Below, piece after piece: positions 9,044-19,072 of a stretch of 64,000 nt of DNA. This DNA comes from Parietichytrium sp. I65-24A (lineage: Eukaryota > Sar > Bigyra > Thraustochytrida > Thraustochytriidae), in contig BLSF01000095.1 in NCBI GenBank assembly GCA_012862575.1, positions 1 to 64,000 on the forward strand, in the 5' to 3' direction. Position 1 is the first letter of the stretch, and every line of letters begins with the position of its first letter. The notes under the pieces were generated by a model. That model had not been told where the DNA came from. It searched no databases and saw nothing but the letters and a program-made list of their open reading frames with translations. The position numbers were made by a program, and so were the translations under genes.

Positions 9044-10078
9044 ATGGAGATGGAGATGGACCAGGTGAAGCGGCGCAAGAAGGCTCGTGGCACAGAGTTT
9101 GTGCAAGAGATTGTGTGCAGAAGCTGTAGAAAAGCGTTAGCGGCGAGCTGCTTTAGCGAGAGACAGGTCCGAAAGTGGAAGAATGGGCTCAAGACCGCGA
9201 AGAATGTTACCGACGCTGCAACAGGTCCTCAAGGGGAGAGTTCAAAGGCTGTGGTGGAGGATAATCCCATGTGCACAGCGTGCGCCAAGGACGAATCTGC
9301 ATATGTCAAGTCGCTGAAGCGGTTTGGCGAAGCGTTTGTGACGGATCTGAGCCCATTGCCGATTGAAGGCATGGACTACATGGAGCAATTCCTAACAGAA
9401 GAAGAGCAAAATAAGATCTTGCAGATATGCGACAGCAACCCGTGGAAAAAGGTGATTCGAAGAAGGCAGCAATTTTATGGGGAGGTTTACTACCACACTA
9501 GGCAAGATGAAGCGGAGATTCAGCCGGACGGAGAGAGTACCATGCTGGATATAGAACAGTTTGCTTGGCTTCGAGAGAAACTGCAAACGAGTCCATTTAG
9601 AGAAAGGTGTTTTGAAGACATGGAGTTTCCGACCCAGATTTTGGTGAACGAGTACACTGAAATGGCGGGCATTGCCTCGCATTTTGAAGACGAGCAAGCC
9701 TTCGGGCCAGTTATTCTCACCATATCGTTGCTGAGCCCGATCATGATGACGCTGCAGCAGCCAAAAGAGCACAACAATGACTGCATGGACTTGCTTGGAC
9801 AAACAAAAGTTCTGCTTCAACCCGGAAGTCTGTTCGTGATGAAGGGTGACGTGCGATCCAAGTGGAGGCACGGTATTTCGCGAAAAGCACGCGAAATACC
9901 TCTGCCTAACGGAAAGGTGTTGAAACGCGACGAGTCATATCGCCGCATTTCTCTCACAATTAGGCACTTGCAAGATGGCCGAAAGCGCGTCAAACTCAGC
10001 GATGAGCCTAAAATCGCCCTCGCCTCACAAAAAGTTGGTCATGACGCAGACGTGCTGACAGAAGGTGGCACAACATAA
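9044..10078 (+). CDS. Stc1-like zinc finger fused to AlkB-type 2OG-Fe(II) dioxygenase
   Basis: A 344-residue protein starting at ATG 9044 (the frame upstream opens on TTG; another ATG follows two codons later). Residues ~24-78 carry CRSCRKALAASCFSERQVRK and, after a linker, CTAC. This is the CxxC ... FS.rQ..k ... CxxC arrangement of the Stc1 domain, which in fission yeast links RNAi to the CLRC chromatin complex. From residue ~115 onward the protein is an AlkB-like dioxygenase: YGEVYYHT, VNEYTEMAGIASHFED, FGPVILTISLLSP, KWRHGISR, YRRISLTIRHL. Iron ligands are H213, E215 in place of the usual Asp (HxE instead of HxD), and H276. R300/R301 supply the 2-oxoglutarate-binding arginine. The family demethylates nucleic acids or proteins; the substrate here is unknown. 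The gene converges on the ankyrin gene with only 22 bp between stop codons. Confidence 0.8.
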   Translation: MEMEMDQVKRRKKARGTEFVQEIVCRSCRKALAASCFSERQVRKWKNGLKTAKNVTDAATGPQGESSKAVVEDNPMCTACAKDESAYVKSLKRFGEAFVTDLSPLPIEGMDYMEQFLTEEEQNKILQICDSNPWKKVIRRRQQFYGEVYYHTRQDEAEIQPDGESTMLDIEQFAWLREKLQTSPFRERCFEDMEFPTQILVNEYTEMAGIASHFEDEQAFGPVILTISLLSPIMMTLQQPKEHNNDCMDLLGQTKVLLQPGSLFVMKGDVRSKWRHGISRKAREIPLPNGKVLKRDESYRRISLTIRHLQDGRKRVKLSDEPKIALASQKVGHDADVLTEGGTT

Positions 10079-10100
10079 TTTGTTTTTGGAAAAGGAACAT

Positions 10101-10832
10101 CTACTCTTCGTAGTCTTTGGTCTCGCTATTTGCATCAAACATGTCAGCTAGAGGCCCTGCGAGAGCCTGTGGAGTCTTGCTGCTCTTGTTCTTAAGTTGG
10201 CGGTTCGCGTTGTTGGCGAGGAGCCACTTAATTATATCTCGAAATCTATTCGAAGCCGCAATGTGTAGCACGGAGTTACCTTTCGCATCCTGAGCGTTCA
10301 CGTCTGCGCCGTACTTTACAAGCCTCTGCAAGATCGAAAGATGGCCATCGTTACATGCCTTCATCAGAGGTGTTACCCCTGCCTTGTTCGCAACATCTAC
10401 CTTTGCCCCGCTCTTCACCAGCTTGTCCACTGGCTCGAGAACACCTCGCTCTGCAGCGTAGTGAAGTGGCACGTTACCGTTATCATCGACAGCATTCACA
10501 TCGACACCTCTTTCGATAAGATCAGTGAGCACGGAATCCTTGAGCTGGTTGCATGCATGGTGAAGGGGTCGCAAGCCTCCGAACCCCGTGCTCTCGAGGT
10601 CTGCCCCTTTGTCCACCAGGTATTTTACTGTATCCACGTATCCATTTCGAGCGGCCCAAATAATTGCCTGGCACCCGTACTCGTCCTTTGCATTTACGTC
10701 GATGGGGTCTTTTTCACGCTCCACCAACGCCTGCAAACCTGCCGTGTCACCAATCCCAGCCAGCTTGTAAGGGTTGCTTTCAATCGCGGGCTTTTGGTCC
10801 TTCTCCACCCCGCCCTTCTTGTTCTTGCTCAT
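10101..10832 (-). CDS. Ankyrin-repeat protein
   Basis: 243 residues, start ATG at 10830-10832, and no domain besides ankyrin repeats. At least five repeats are visible from residue ~40 to ~215, with the usual core (G.tpLh.Aa..G....v..Ll..GAdvn..d): DEYGCQAIIWAARNG, GLRPLHHACNQ, NGNVPLHYAAERG, AGVTPLMKACNDG, KGNSVLHIAASN. The N-terminus is lysine-rich and the C-terminus acidic (ETKDYEE). Ankyrin repeats bind proteins, and nothing here points to a partner. Its 3' end lies 22 bp from the stop codon of the convergent AlkB-like gene, so the two transcripts probably overlap in their 3' UTRs. Confidence 0.9.
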   Translation of the reverse strand: MSKNKKGGVEKDQKPAIESNPYKLAGIGDTAGLQALVEREKDPIDVNAKDEYGCQAIIWAARNGYVDTVKYLVDKGADLESTGFGGLRPLHHACNQLKDSVLTDLIERGVDVNAVDDNGNVPLHYAAERGVLEPVDKLVKSGAKVDVANKAGVTPLMKACNDGHLSILQRLVKYGADVNAQDAKGNSVLHIAASNRFRDIIKWLLANNANRQLKNKSSKTPQALAGPLADMFDANSETKDYEE

Positions 10833-11853
10833 CTTCGCGAAATCAAGTCGCCAAGCGACCCGTCCTTCGTTTGGCGAGACACGCGTCAGTCCGCGCTCTT
10901 TCTATACTTGACGGCGAAATACAAATGGACGTTGGGACATAGCTTACTACCATCTACTATTTGCGCGAAGTCACGCTCGCTTTGTTTTTACGTCGAGAAC
11001 TTCGCGCCTTTGGTCGAAAAGAGGTAGCGTGTGCAGATTTCTGATTCTGATTGCTCGTTTCATTTCACGCCGCGCCCCCAACCCCAAAACAAGAGCTTAG
11101 TCAGCCACATCTTCGGCCAGAGCGACTATCAAACTGACAGAGACAAGCAATTCACAGTCAGAATAGAATTTGACAGTCAGTCGCCAATTCATTCATTCAT
11201 TCACGTTCCAATGACTTTCCCAACATCATCCATCATCGTCCCCTATCTTCCCTCGCGTCGCTACTTACTTGCTTTCCTACAGCTTCCACCTAGCACTCCC
11301 AACCGTCTCTCCTATATCCATACCACAGGGTCGCCTCAAGCCTCCTACTCATTGGGCCTGATTATGTTTTAAAACTAAGGCGTCCACAGCACAGGAAGTA
11401 GCGTGGACGTCCCGGTACGAATCTCGCGAATCATACCGTTGGAGCCCAAGAGATGGTCATGATAGAGAGAGAGAGAGAATAACGTTGGCTGACACATGGC
11501 AAGTGAAGAATGTGAAGAGCACAAGGCGATAGCTGTTATCGTTTGTCTGACTAAGCCTTAGCCAATGCACAGAGTGCGCGAGAGAGAGAGAGAGAGAGCG
11601 ATACGATCAAGCAAGAGGAAAGAAAGCGAGTGGAGAGCGACGGTGTCTATTGAATTGCATTACATTGCATCAGTTGCATCAGTTGCATCAGTTGCATCGG
11701 CGCATTTGGGAACGCGCGTTGTGCTTGTGCGTAGTATTGGAAGAGCTGTTGTTGGCTGAGTTGCGTTGCGTTGCATTGCATTGCGTTGCGTGCACTTGGT
11801 GGTCGAGCGAGTCTTTTCGTGAGGCTGGCGGCGCGCTGTCAGAGACAGGAGAA
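10833..11853. other. Intergenic spacer with GA and TTGCATCAG repeats
   Basis: Upstream region shared by the ankyrin and p28 genes. GA runs lie at 11463-11479 and 11579-11599, a TTGCATCAG tandem repeat at 11665-11699, and TTGCATTGCG-type repeats near 11761-11790. The frame of the p28 gene stays open through the last 200 bp but encodes only repeat-derived Leu/His/Cys sequence. Confidence 0.7.
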
Positions 11854-12579
11854 ATGGCGACAGCTTTTGAGGAGACGGTGCCGGAGTCGCTGGTGAAGCT
11901 TGAAGAGCCGCTGGCGCTGAACGCGCCAAACAATAACGACGAGGAGAAGGAGTCGAACTTGGTTAGCAGCAAGACGTCGTCGGGCAACCCGCAGACGGAC
12001 GAGATCCTCAACTCGATATTGCCCCCGAGAACGTTCTCCAAAGGAGATGGGTCGAAATTCATCCAGTACACTTCCAAAGAGCAGGCGACGCGTCTAGACG
12101 TCATCAGCGTGCAGGAGGAGCTTGACCGTAAATTGGCCGAGCGGCAAGCACGCGACAGCGGCATCTGTCCCGTGAGGGAAGACTTGTACAAACAGTGCTT
12201 TGACGAGCTTATTAGGCAGGTGGCCGTCGATCAGCCAGAGCGCGGCCTCTTGCTTTTGCGGGTCCGTGACGAGGCGCGCATGTCTATCGATGCCTACAAG
12301 ACATTGTACGAGTCCAGCATCGTGTTTGGCATTAGGAAGCAGCTCCAGGCAGAGTCGGGGATGAGCACGATGGAGGAGGAGATCAATAATTTAGAGATGG
12401 AGTGCAAAATCAAGGAAAATGAAGTGCTTGAGCTCAAGAATAGCGTTGATCTCATCGAGAAGCGCGACGCTGAAGTGAAGGCCCTCTCCGAGAAAAAGCG
12501 TAAAGAGGAGATCAGTTTCCTAAAGTACCAGGGCCAGAACCTCGACAAGTTTCTCAAGAGCGTCAGTGGCTCGGGGTAG
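11854..12579 (+). CDS. DNALI1: Axonemal inner-arm dynein light chain p28 (DNALI1-like)
   Basis: 241 residues from the ATG at 11854, close to the 250-260 usual for the family. Hallmarks are the N-terminal DEILNSILPPRTF, then VSVQEELDRKLAERQAR-like sequence (VISVQEELDRKLAERQ), GICPVREDLYKQCFDELIRQV, the block ERGLLLLRVRDEARMSIDAYKTLYESS with FGIRKQLQ after it, and a C-terminal coiled coil. p28 is a light chain of single-headed inner-arm dyneins and is found only in organisms with motile cilia or flagella. The gene is direct evidence that the organism makes flagellated cells. The frame upstream of this ATG is repeat sequence, which supports the start chosen. Confidence 0.95.
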   Translation: MATAFEETVPESLVKLEEPLALNAPNNNDEEKESNLVSSKTSSGNPQTDEILNSILPPRTFSKGDGSKFIQYTSKEQATRLDVISVQEELDRKLAERQARDSGICPVREDLYKQCFDELIRQVAVDQPERGLLLLRVRDEARMSIDAYKTLYESSIVFGIRKQLQAESGMSTMEEEINNLEMECKIKENEVLELKNSVDLIEKRDAEVKALSEKKRKEEISFLKYQGQNLDKFLKSVSGSG

Positions 12580-12779
12580 GCCGCCTTCTGTCATACTGTT
12601 TGCAACGCAGAAGAAGAAGTCAAAAGGCTATAAATGTGTAACTTAACGAGAAATGTGCCTCTTATCTCATTACCATCTGTTCTCATTCCTTGACAAGAAG
12701 AAACTCAGCTGATTGTTACACAGTTCTTCATCATTTCCCATTTTTTAAAAAGTAAAATATATGAAATGAAGTCATGCTC

Positions 12780-15512
12780 TTATATTGCCCCAAGCTCGGC
12801 CCACTTAGTGAATAAAGAGGCCACGTGCTCTTCTCGAGCACGCCTGGTCTCACATCGCTTAGTTTGAAAGTCCTTCAATCTGTCTTTAGGATCGTTCATG
12901 TCAAGAGAATCATTCAACCGAGTTGGGTTCATCGCGTTCTTCTTCGCGCGGTCCTTCTGTGCACGCATCATCGCAGCGATCATACCGGCGCGCGAGAAAG
13001 AAATAGGCTGGTCCTCTATTTTAGCAGCCGATGGAGTGAACACCAACCCTTGCAACGGAGATTGGGCGATTCGCAAGGTGTTTCCCTTCTTCACAGCTGG
13101 AAGATGGTGCGCGAGATCTGCGCTTGCGTTGCACCTCTCTTCTCCGCTAGTTTTACTGATAACGTGCCTGACCCTTGCATGGTAATCTCGTTTCTCCGAG
13201 TCGGGCAACTCTGTCCATTGCTTGGAGGATTGTTCCAAAGTGCACGCCCTTTCAACTGCCGCAAAGAAGCTGCAAGCATAAGCCTGAATCGGGAATCTAA
13301 ACATCTTGCTGTCACCACGCCAAATAACGACGGTGTCCCCAACCAGAAAAAACTCTGTGCGTTCGCCTTGCCAAAAATCGTCTTCGGCAAAGCGCAAAAC
13401 ACCAACTTGAGCCTGGGCCTCCAAATCATAGCAACGAACTTCCGTTCCGAGCGTTTCGTTACTAGCGCTGTCCACAACCTTTACCTTTGCGAAGACGAGT
13501 CCAGAAGCAATTTGGAGCGAAACCATTGACTCAAATTGGTATTCAATAGCTGGATTGGATGCTCGAAGAAGATCTTGCTTTCCCATCAGATTTGTGTCGA
13601 TTGCAGTCACGAAAGAGCACCCATTCAAAGTTGTTCTCATTGCCTCTTCCTCCAATGCCGCTGTATGGGGCGTGATTTGGCGCTGGCGGAGATCGCTCAT
13701 GTCGAATTTTTTCGGGAGAAGAACACCTGCGGCTGGAGCATCCGAAGCGAGTTGGAAGATTCGGATCACTCCGTCTCTACATCCACAGAGCACATGTACC
13801 GAAGGAGGCTTACTCACGGCGTGCTGCTCGGTGTCCCCTTCGTCGTTCGAAGCGAGCTCTTGAAGTTGCACCAGAGTTGTGGCGCAAACGTGATGGCGAA
13901 CCGTAGCACGTACGAGCTTGGCGTTGAGATTCCAAATAACTGCGCAGCCGTCCTGAAGTCCAAATGCAGCAAGCTCTGCACCACTTGTTTGGCGCAAGTA
14001 ATCGTGGCACAGAATCTGGCTTGGCATCCAGAGCTCATTACGCTCTTTGCTTGCAAGTACCATTTCGGAAAATGCAAACCCACCTTTCTTATACAAGAGC
14101 AAGAGTTCGCCATTTCGAGCGAAAAGGCCAGAATATGGACCAGCTGTGTCTTCGGCCGTCAAGCTCCAATACGGCTCGACACTTTCCTCTTGAGAAGTTT
14201 GATCTACATCCTCTGCCATTCTGGACTGCAAAGGGATGCGGTATATTCTAGGAACCAATGGGTTCAGATTGGGCTCCTCTACCGCCAAATTTGGATTCCA
14301 ATCGGCCTCGATTAGGCAGAGGACTGCGCTCGCCACATTTTGCTGAGAGTCTCGTGACAATAGCATTGCCGTTATAGCATTTCCAATGATAAGCTCTGTG
14401 CTCGCAAACGTGAATGTGGTCGCCTGAGCGGTTTTGCCAATTTTCAGGTTGAGCAAACGTAAATATGAGTTATAGCGTTGTCCATCATCGCTTGTCCAAC
14501 GACTCTTTCTCTCGATTTGTTGCTCAGAGTCCACCTCAGGTTCGTTTTCATCTGTAGTCTTTGCTTGAAGCTCGTGCTCTTTTAGCAGATCATCTTGTGA
14601 ACCGACGAAACTTGAGCTGACGACAGCGACTAAATACGAATCAGAGCTATTGCGGACTGCTGTGATATGTGTGATAGGTCTCTCAAACACGGTAAAGTGC
14701 GAAGTTTTGGAAGCATTTTCCGCATGTGCCAATAAGGATGCTGCAATTGATCCATCAAAGCTTCCGATCAAGCTCACATCTTCACTCTGATTCGACCAGA
14801 CGCAGCTCATGGACGAGCTTACGTCCTCTTCATAGTCTGTGCAAATCTCTGTGCGCAACTTTTTAGTTTGCCTCGCAGAGCCAGGCGCGACAAGGCTGTT
14901 TGTTGTGGGCTCCAATGGTGCATCGGCTTCAGTGATCTGAGGATTTCTCTGGCAGATAAGCTCCCAAGAAGCTTCCAAAAGAGACTCCTCCAGAATATTC
15001 ACAATCATCCGGTACGGTTGCGGAAGGGGATCGTTCGTCAAGCTCGGATCGGCATAGTCTTTCGGTGGAAGCACATCAAGGTAGCGATAAAACATGTTGA
15101 AATTGACTATCCTTCGAAAGTCGCCAAATTTTTGCACTCTGTTTTGGGTCAAGAGCAAAACAGCTTCAAGGATTAGCTCGGCTCGGAAGACTCATACTTT
15201 TTTCTTCCGGAAAACTAGACTGCCGAATTGATCAACTTACAAAATCTCCTCATCCCTCTCTTGCAAACCAATTGCAAGATCGCGGAGAACATCGACAAAG
15301 TCTTGTGCAAATAGAAGCCCCGGCCTGGAAAGGTGTTCCAGTCTTGCCTGGGCGGCATCGTCTTCGCTGCAGCTCAGTGCAGCCTTCACCTCTTCCTCTT
15401 TCTTGACAAGCTCGTCCCAGAGGTCCTTCTTCTCTGTGAGCACTTTGGTCCGAACAATGTTCTTTACAGTCTCGAGCCGCTTGCGGTCGCTGAAGGATAT
15501 CGTGGAACTCAT
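12780..15512 (-). CDS. WDR93-like (CFAP297-type) WD-repeat protein, two exons
   Basis: Join of exon 1 (15512-15241, ATG at 15510-15512) and exon 2 (15138-12780) across a 102-bp GTAAGT...CAG intron; 876 residues. The first frame ends at a TAA formed by the donor site itself, and the second opens without an ATG. Splicing joins EEIL to VQKFGDF in frame. Exon 1 is helical and charged. Exon 2 begins with NDPLPQPYRMIVNILEESLLEASWELI, matching the LPQPFRMI motif near the N-terminus of WDR93, and continues as a diverged beta-propeller with a basic C-terminal helix (MIAAMMRAQKDRAKKNAMNP). WDR93 orthologues belong to the C1d projection of the flagellar central apparatus. The neighbouring p28 gene ends 200 bp away, convergently, so two axonemal genes sit side by side. 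The propeller is weakly conserved, so the orthology call is moderate. Confidence 0.78.
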
Positions 15513-16660
15513 TGCGATTACCGTCACTCGCCGCAGCCGCTCCTCCGCTCTGAACGACTGAGAGAGGCTTCCGGCCGCAGCTTGACGATCTCGACCGAAT
15601 CGACGTCGCAAGGTAGGCAGCGCGGACGAGCTCAAAGCTGGTGCGCGGAGAAGGTATTATTGATTGATTGACTGATTGGCACTGAGACTACCAACGCTCG
15701 AAAGTCTAAAGAAACGCTAATCATTGCTGTTTTCCTAAAATTCTGAGTTCTGAATTCTGAATTCTGAATTCTGAACTTCTGAATTCTGTATGCATGGCTC
15801 CCTCCTTCTTCGCCGCATTTTGCCTCTGGTTTGCGAGGCTCTCTACTCGCGTTTCCACAGTCCTCCATCGTCTCAGACTGAGCGATGTGCCTGCCCAATT
15901 CTTCATTCCACTCACTGCTTTCGAACTAGTTGCGAAAAAGCAGTCCAAGTGAATTCTTCTCTTGGCGAGTCAAGGTCAACTAAACTTTAAAACAAACTAC
16001 ACATCCACCTCAAAGTCAAAGTACAGGCAAACTTTGGAGAGAATGCACGCATGCAACGCCGCATTAGCATGAATGAATCAAAGGAACAAGTGAACAAACG
16101 GTCACCAACAATATCTAAAATTACGCACTTCATATTCTTCATATCCCGACATACAACGAACAACGAAACGCTCGTCCCTTCTCGTCCCGCTTTCTTCTCT
16201 TTTTTCCCCTCCCTCTCGTCCCTCCCTCTCTCTCCCACTTTCAAAAACAAAAACACATATCCTCTCTCTCAAACTCTCTCTCTCTCTCTCTCCCCACAGC
16301 TACGAGCGGTACGCGCGGACACCCCGCACTGTTAGCGGTCGATAGCCGAGAGCCTATAGTCGATAGTCGATAGTCGATCGTAGCCGAGGCGCTGGGGCGG
16401 CCGAGTGTGGAGACGCGCAGTTAGGTTGCGAGCAAGCGGCAGAGAGAGAATATATATATATATATATATATATATATCAAATCATCCCAATTCCGAGGTT
16501 GTCCATGGTAATTGGGATTTCAGGTTCAGGAGGGAACGTGTGTTGTGCAAGGGAATAGAGTGTTTCTGTGCAGCACAGGTTTGGTGTATTGGTGTATTGG
16601 TGCGGCTGCAAAGCGAAGTTTTGAGTTGGCGGAGGAAGGGTGGCATGAGCACTCTTGGTG
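15513..16660. other. Intergenic spacer with several microsatellites
   Basis: Divergent upstream region of the WDR93-like and WW/C2HC genes. It contains a GAATTCT tandem repeat (about 15747-15790), CT runs (16274-16293), a near-palindromic GATAGTCGATAGTCGATAG stretch (about 16350-16380) and an AT dinucleotide run (16450-16477). No gene seen. Confidence 0.7.
16450..16477. repeat. AT dinucleotide microsatellite
   Basis: Fourteen or so TA units roughly 190 bp before the start codon of the WW/C2HC gene. Confidence 0.95.
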
Positions 16661-19072
16661 ATGGCGGAGGCATCGGATGACGTCAGATACTGGCGCAAAG
16701 CGGTGGACTCTCGGTCCAGCCGCATCTATTATTACAACAAGGTCACTCGGGAGACGCGTTGGGATGCTCCCTTTAACAGTGATGAGATTCTGATGCGAGG
16801 AGCGTACACCTCGGACGGCACAGTACAGCAACGGAATGGCGGCAAATCGCAACAAACAACTTCTCCGGAGAAGGCAGCGGCTGCAGTGGCTCCAAGTCCT
16901 TTGAGGAAGAAACCGGTCGTCGCGGAAATGGCCATTCGTGAAGCTGTGGATCCTCGTTCGGGCAGGACTTATTATTATGATCGGAATACGCGCCAGACAT
17001 TCTGGCACGACCCGAGACTGAGCTTGGTGGAGGTTGCATCGAGCGGAGCTGATTCAGAATCGCACACCTCTCGCACGTCTTCCGCCAATGGGACCAGGCA
17101 GCGTGTGAGCAGCCTTTTACCAGAGCAAGGCTCAAACCGCAGCTCCTGGGATTCTTCTGTCTCAAGGCAAAAGTCCTCGGAAACTGCGTGGACGGACAGA
17201 AACGTTTTTGCAAAGCAGAGCGGCAACCGGGATCATGACGGCGACGCAGGTGACGAAAATTGTAGTCCTGATACAGATGAGGAAATCGATAAATTTGGAA
17301 TCGGCGTATTGTCCATGTCTGGAAACTCCGCAAGGTTGTCTGTGACATCCTTGGGAAGCGGCAACAGCGATGTCAACTCGCTCGCCCACAAGTCAAGTCA
17401 GGGTCTGGACACGATCATCTCTACCCTCCCGTCCGACGAGCAATCTGTGAGAGAGGAGAGGAGGTTATTTGAGCTACAGACGGAGAGGTGGGATGGATCG
17501 CAGCTGGCCGCGTCTCAAAAATCAAGCCTCACAAATCCCTCGTACCAACGAGTCGATTTAGTGGACGAGGACATGTTGGCCCATCTGCAACATTCTGTGC
17601 GCCCTTCGAGCAGCGAAGGGGATGGGCTAGGAATTCAAAAAGATCTCCAATTTCTGGATTTAGACGACGCTTTGGATGACGAGGAAGATGGTGCGGGGGA
17701 GCGATCGCTAGACGAAATCCGAGCTTCTCTAACGTTACTGAAGAAGAATCTTGGCCGGCGCAAAACCTCCCCAAAGCGACCAAGCTCTGCCTTTCCAAGC
17801 GGAAATCGAGAGAGACTCTCCATGGTCGACGAGCTCGCCGACGGGCCGGCTAGCGCGCGACCAGCCTCCGTACATAGCAAATGCACCAGGCGCTCCGGAT
17901 GCAATTGCTCAGCGTGTAGCATGACCCAGCTTCCGGCTTACTCTGAAACATTTGAGAGAGCTGGAGCCTTGGAAGAATGCCAAAGTTGCGGCAGAAGTTT
18001 TAGCCCTGCATCGCTAGAAAAGCATCAGCAAGTGTGCGAGAAGGTGTTCGTGAAAAAGCAAGCGAGCAAACCGGTAAAGGTCAAAGAACCGTCTCTGAAG
18101 GCGACAAACAACAAAACCAGCTGGCGATCAAAAAGCATGCAGCTTCGCCAGGCTTTGAATAGCACAAAGAAGGGCGTCACTCTTGAGTCGACCCTCTCAA
18201 CAACCGCTTCCTCTGGTGGTGGAGGTGGAAAAGAGGTTCTACGAATGGAGGATGGGGGCGGATTGGTCCCTTGCCCACACTGTAATAGAACGTTCAATCC
18301 GAAAAGCGCAGAGAGACATATTCCGAAATGTTTAGAGATCAAAGCCCGGCCGCAGACTTTGATGAGAGGATCCGGAAAAGGTGCCTACAATTCGTCGAGA
18401 GCTTTGGGTAGTTCGAAGAGCTTGCAGAAAACTGGAAGCATGGGATCGCCCTCGCTGCGAGCTTCTGGGCAGCTGTCCTCAAGCCAAAGTTTCGGGAAAG
18501 GGAACACCGTAAAGCCCACGAAAAAACGGCTGTCACTGCCCTCTGATAAGACGACACAGTTTTCGAGTGGTCGCATTTCAGTAGCAGAGAAAGGTGTGAA
18601 GCTTGAGCCCTGTCCTCATTGCGGACGAAACTTCGGGAAAAAGGCTTTCGACAGGCATGTGGAGCACTGTGCTACGGTGCGAAACAATGCCGAGAAAGAC
18701 GTGCAAGTCCACGTCGATCACGAATCACGGCAGCGCAGGTCCCGGAAGAGTCCGAGAGAGTCTGATTACTTGATGGCTGACGAATTCGCGATGGAGGCGA
18801 GTTACCAACAGCAACCAATCGAGCTTTCCGACGAGATTGATCTGCAAATCAAGGAAATGATAGAGAGTGGGCACTTTGACCAGTCTGAAGAGGACGCAAT
18901 GCGCGCATTCCTCATGGAGCAGCTGAACAACGGAGAGCAAGGAGTCCATTTTATCCCCGATGATGTTGATGACCCTGGTACGGGATACCGCGACTATGTA
19001 GATGATGAGGATGAAGGCCCGTTCGAATACCTTCCTCGGCAACATTCACTGAATAACCATGATTACCATTAA
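16661..19072 (+). CDS. WW-domain and C2HC zinc-finger protein
   Basis: 803 residues from ATG 16661 (the frame opens two codons earlier on TTG). Two WW domains stand at residues ~8-38 (YWRKAVDSRSSRIYYYNKVT, then TRWDAP) and ~88-120 (GRTYYYDRNTRQTFWHDP), each with both signature Trp/Pro positions. Three single-knuckle C2HC fingers of the ZC2HC1 type follow: CQSCGRSF..EKHQQVC (~439), CPHCNRTF..ERHIPKC (~536) and CPHCGRNF..DRHVEHC (~649). An extra CNCSAC cluster precedes them. The remainder is Ser/Arg-rich and probably disordered, with an acidic C-terminus. WW domains bind proline-rich ligands; ZC2HC1-type fingers occur in several ciliary and spindle-associated proteins, but I know no protein with this exact combination. 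Function unassigned. Confidence 0.85.
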   Translation: MAEASDDVRYWRKAVDSRSSRIYYYNKVTRETRWDAPFNSDEILMRGAYTSDGTVQQRNGGKSQQTTSPEKAAAAVAPSPLRKKPVVAEMAIREAVDPRSGRTYYYDRNTRQTFWHDPRLSLVEVASSGADSESHTSRTSSANGTRQRVSSLLPEQGSNRSSWDSSVSRQKSSETAWTDRNVFAKQSGNRDHDGDAGDENCSPDTDEEIDKFGIGVLSMSGNSARLSVTSLGSGNSDVNSLAHKSSQGLDTIISTLPSDEQSVREERRLFELQTERWDGSQLAASQKSSLTNPSYQRVDLVDEDMLAHLQHSVRPSSSEGDGLGIQKDLQFLDLDDALDDEEDGAGERSLDEIRASLTLLKKNLGRRKTSPKRPSSAFPSGNRERLSMVDELADGPASARPASVHSKCTRRSGCNCSACSMTQLPAYSETFERAGALEECQSCGRSFSPASLEKHQQVCEKVFVKKQASKPVKVKEPSLKATNNKTSWRSKSMQLRQALNSTKKGVTLESTLSTTASSGGGGGKEVLRMEDGGGLVPCPHCNRTFNPKSAERHIPKCLEIKARPQTLMRGSGKGAYNSSRALGSSKSLQKTGSMGSPSLRASGQLSSSQSFGKGNTVKPTKKRLSLPSDKTTQFSSGRISVAEKGVKLEPCPHCGRNFGKKAFDRHVEHCATVRNNAEKDVQVHVDHESRQRRSRKSPRESDYLMADEFAMEASYQQQPIELSDEIDLQIKEMIESGHFDQSEEDAMRAFLMEQLNNGEQGVHFIPDDVDDPGTGYRDYVDDEDEGPFEYLPRQHSLNNHDYH

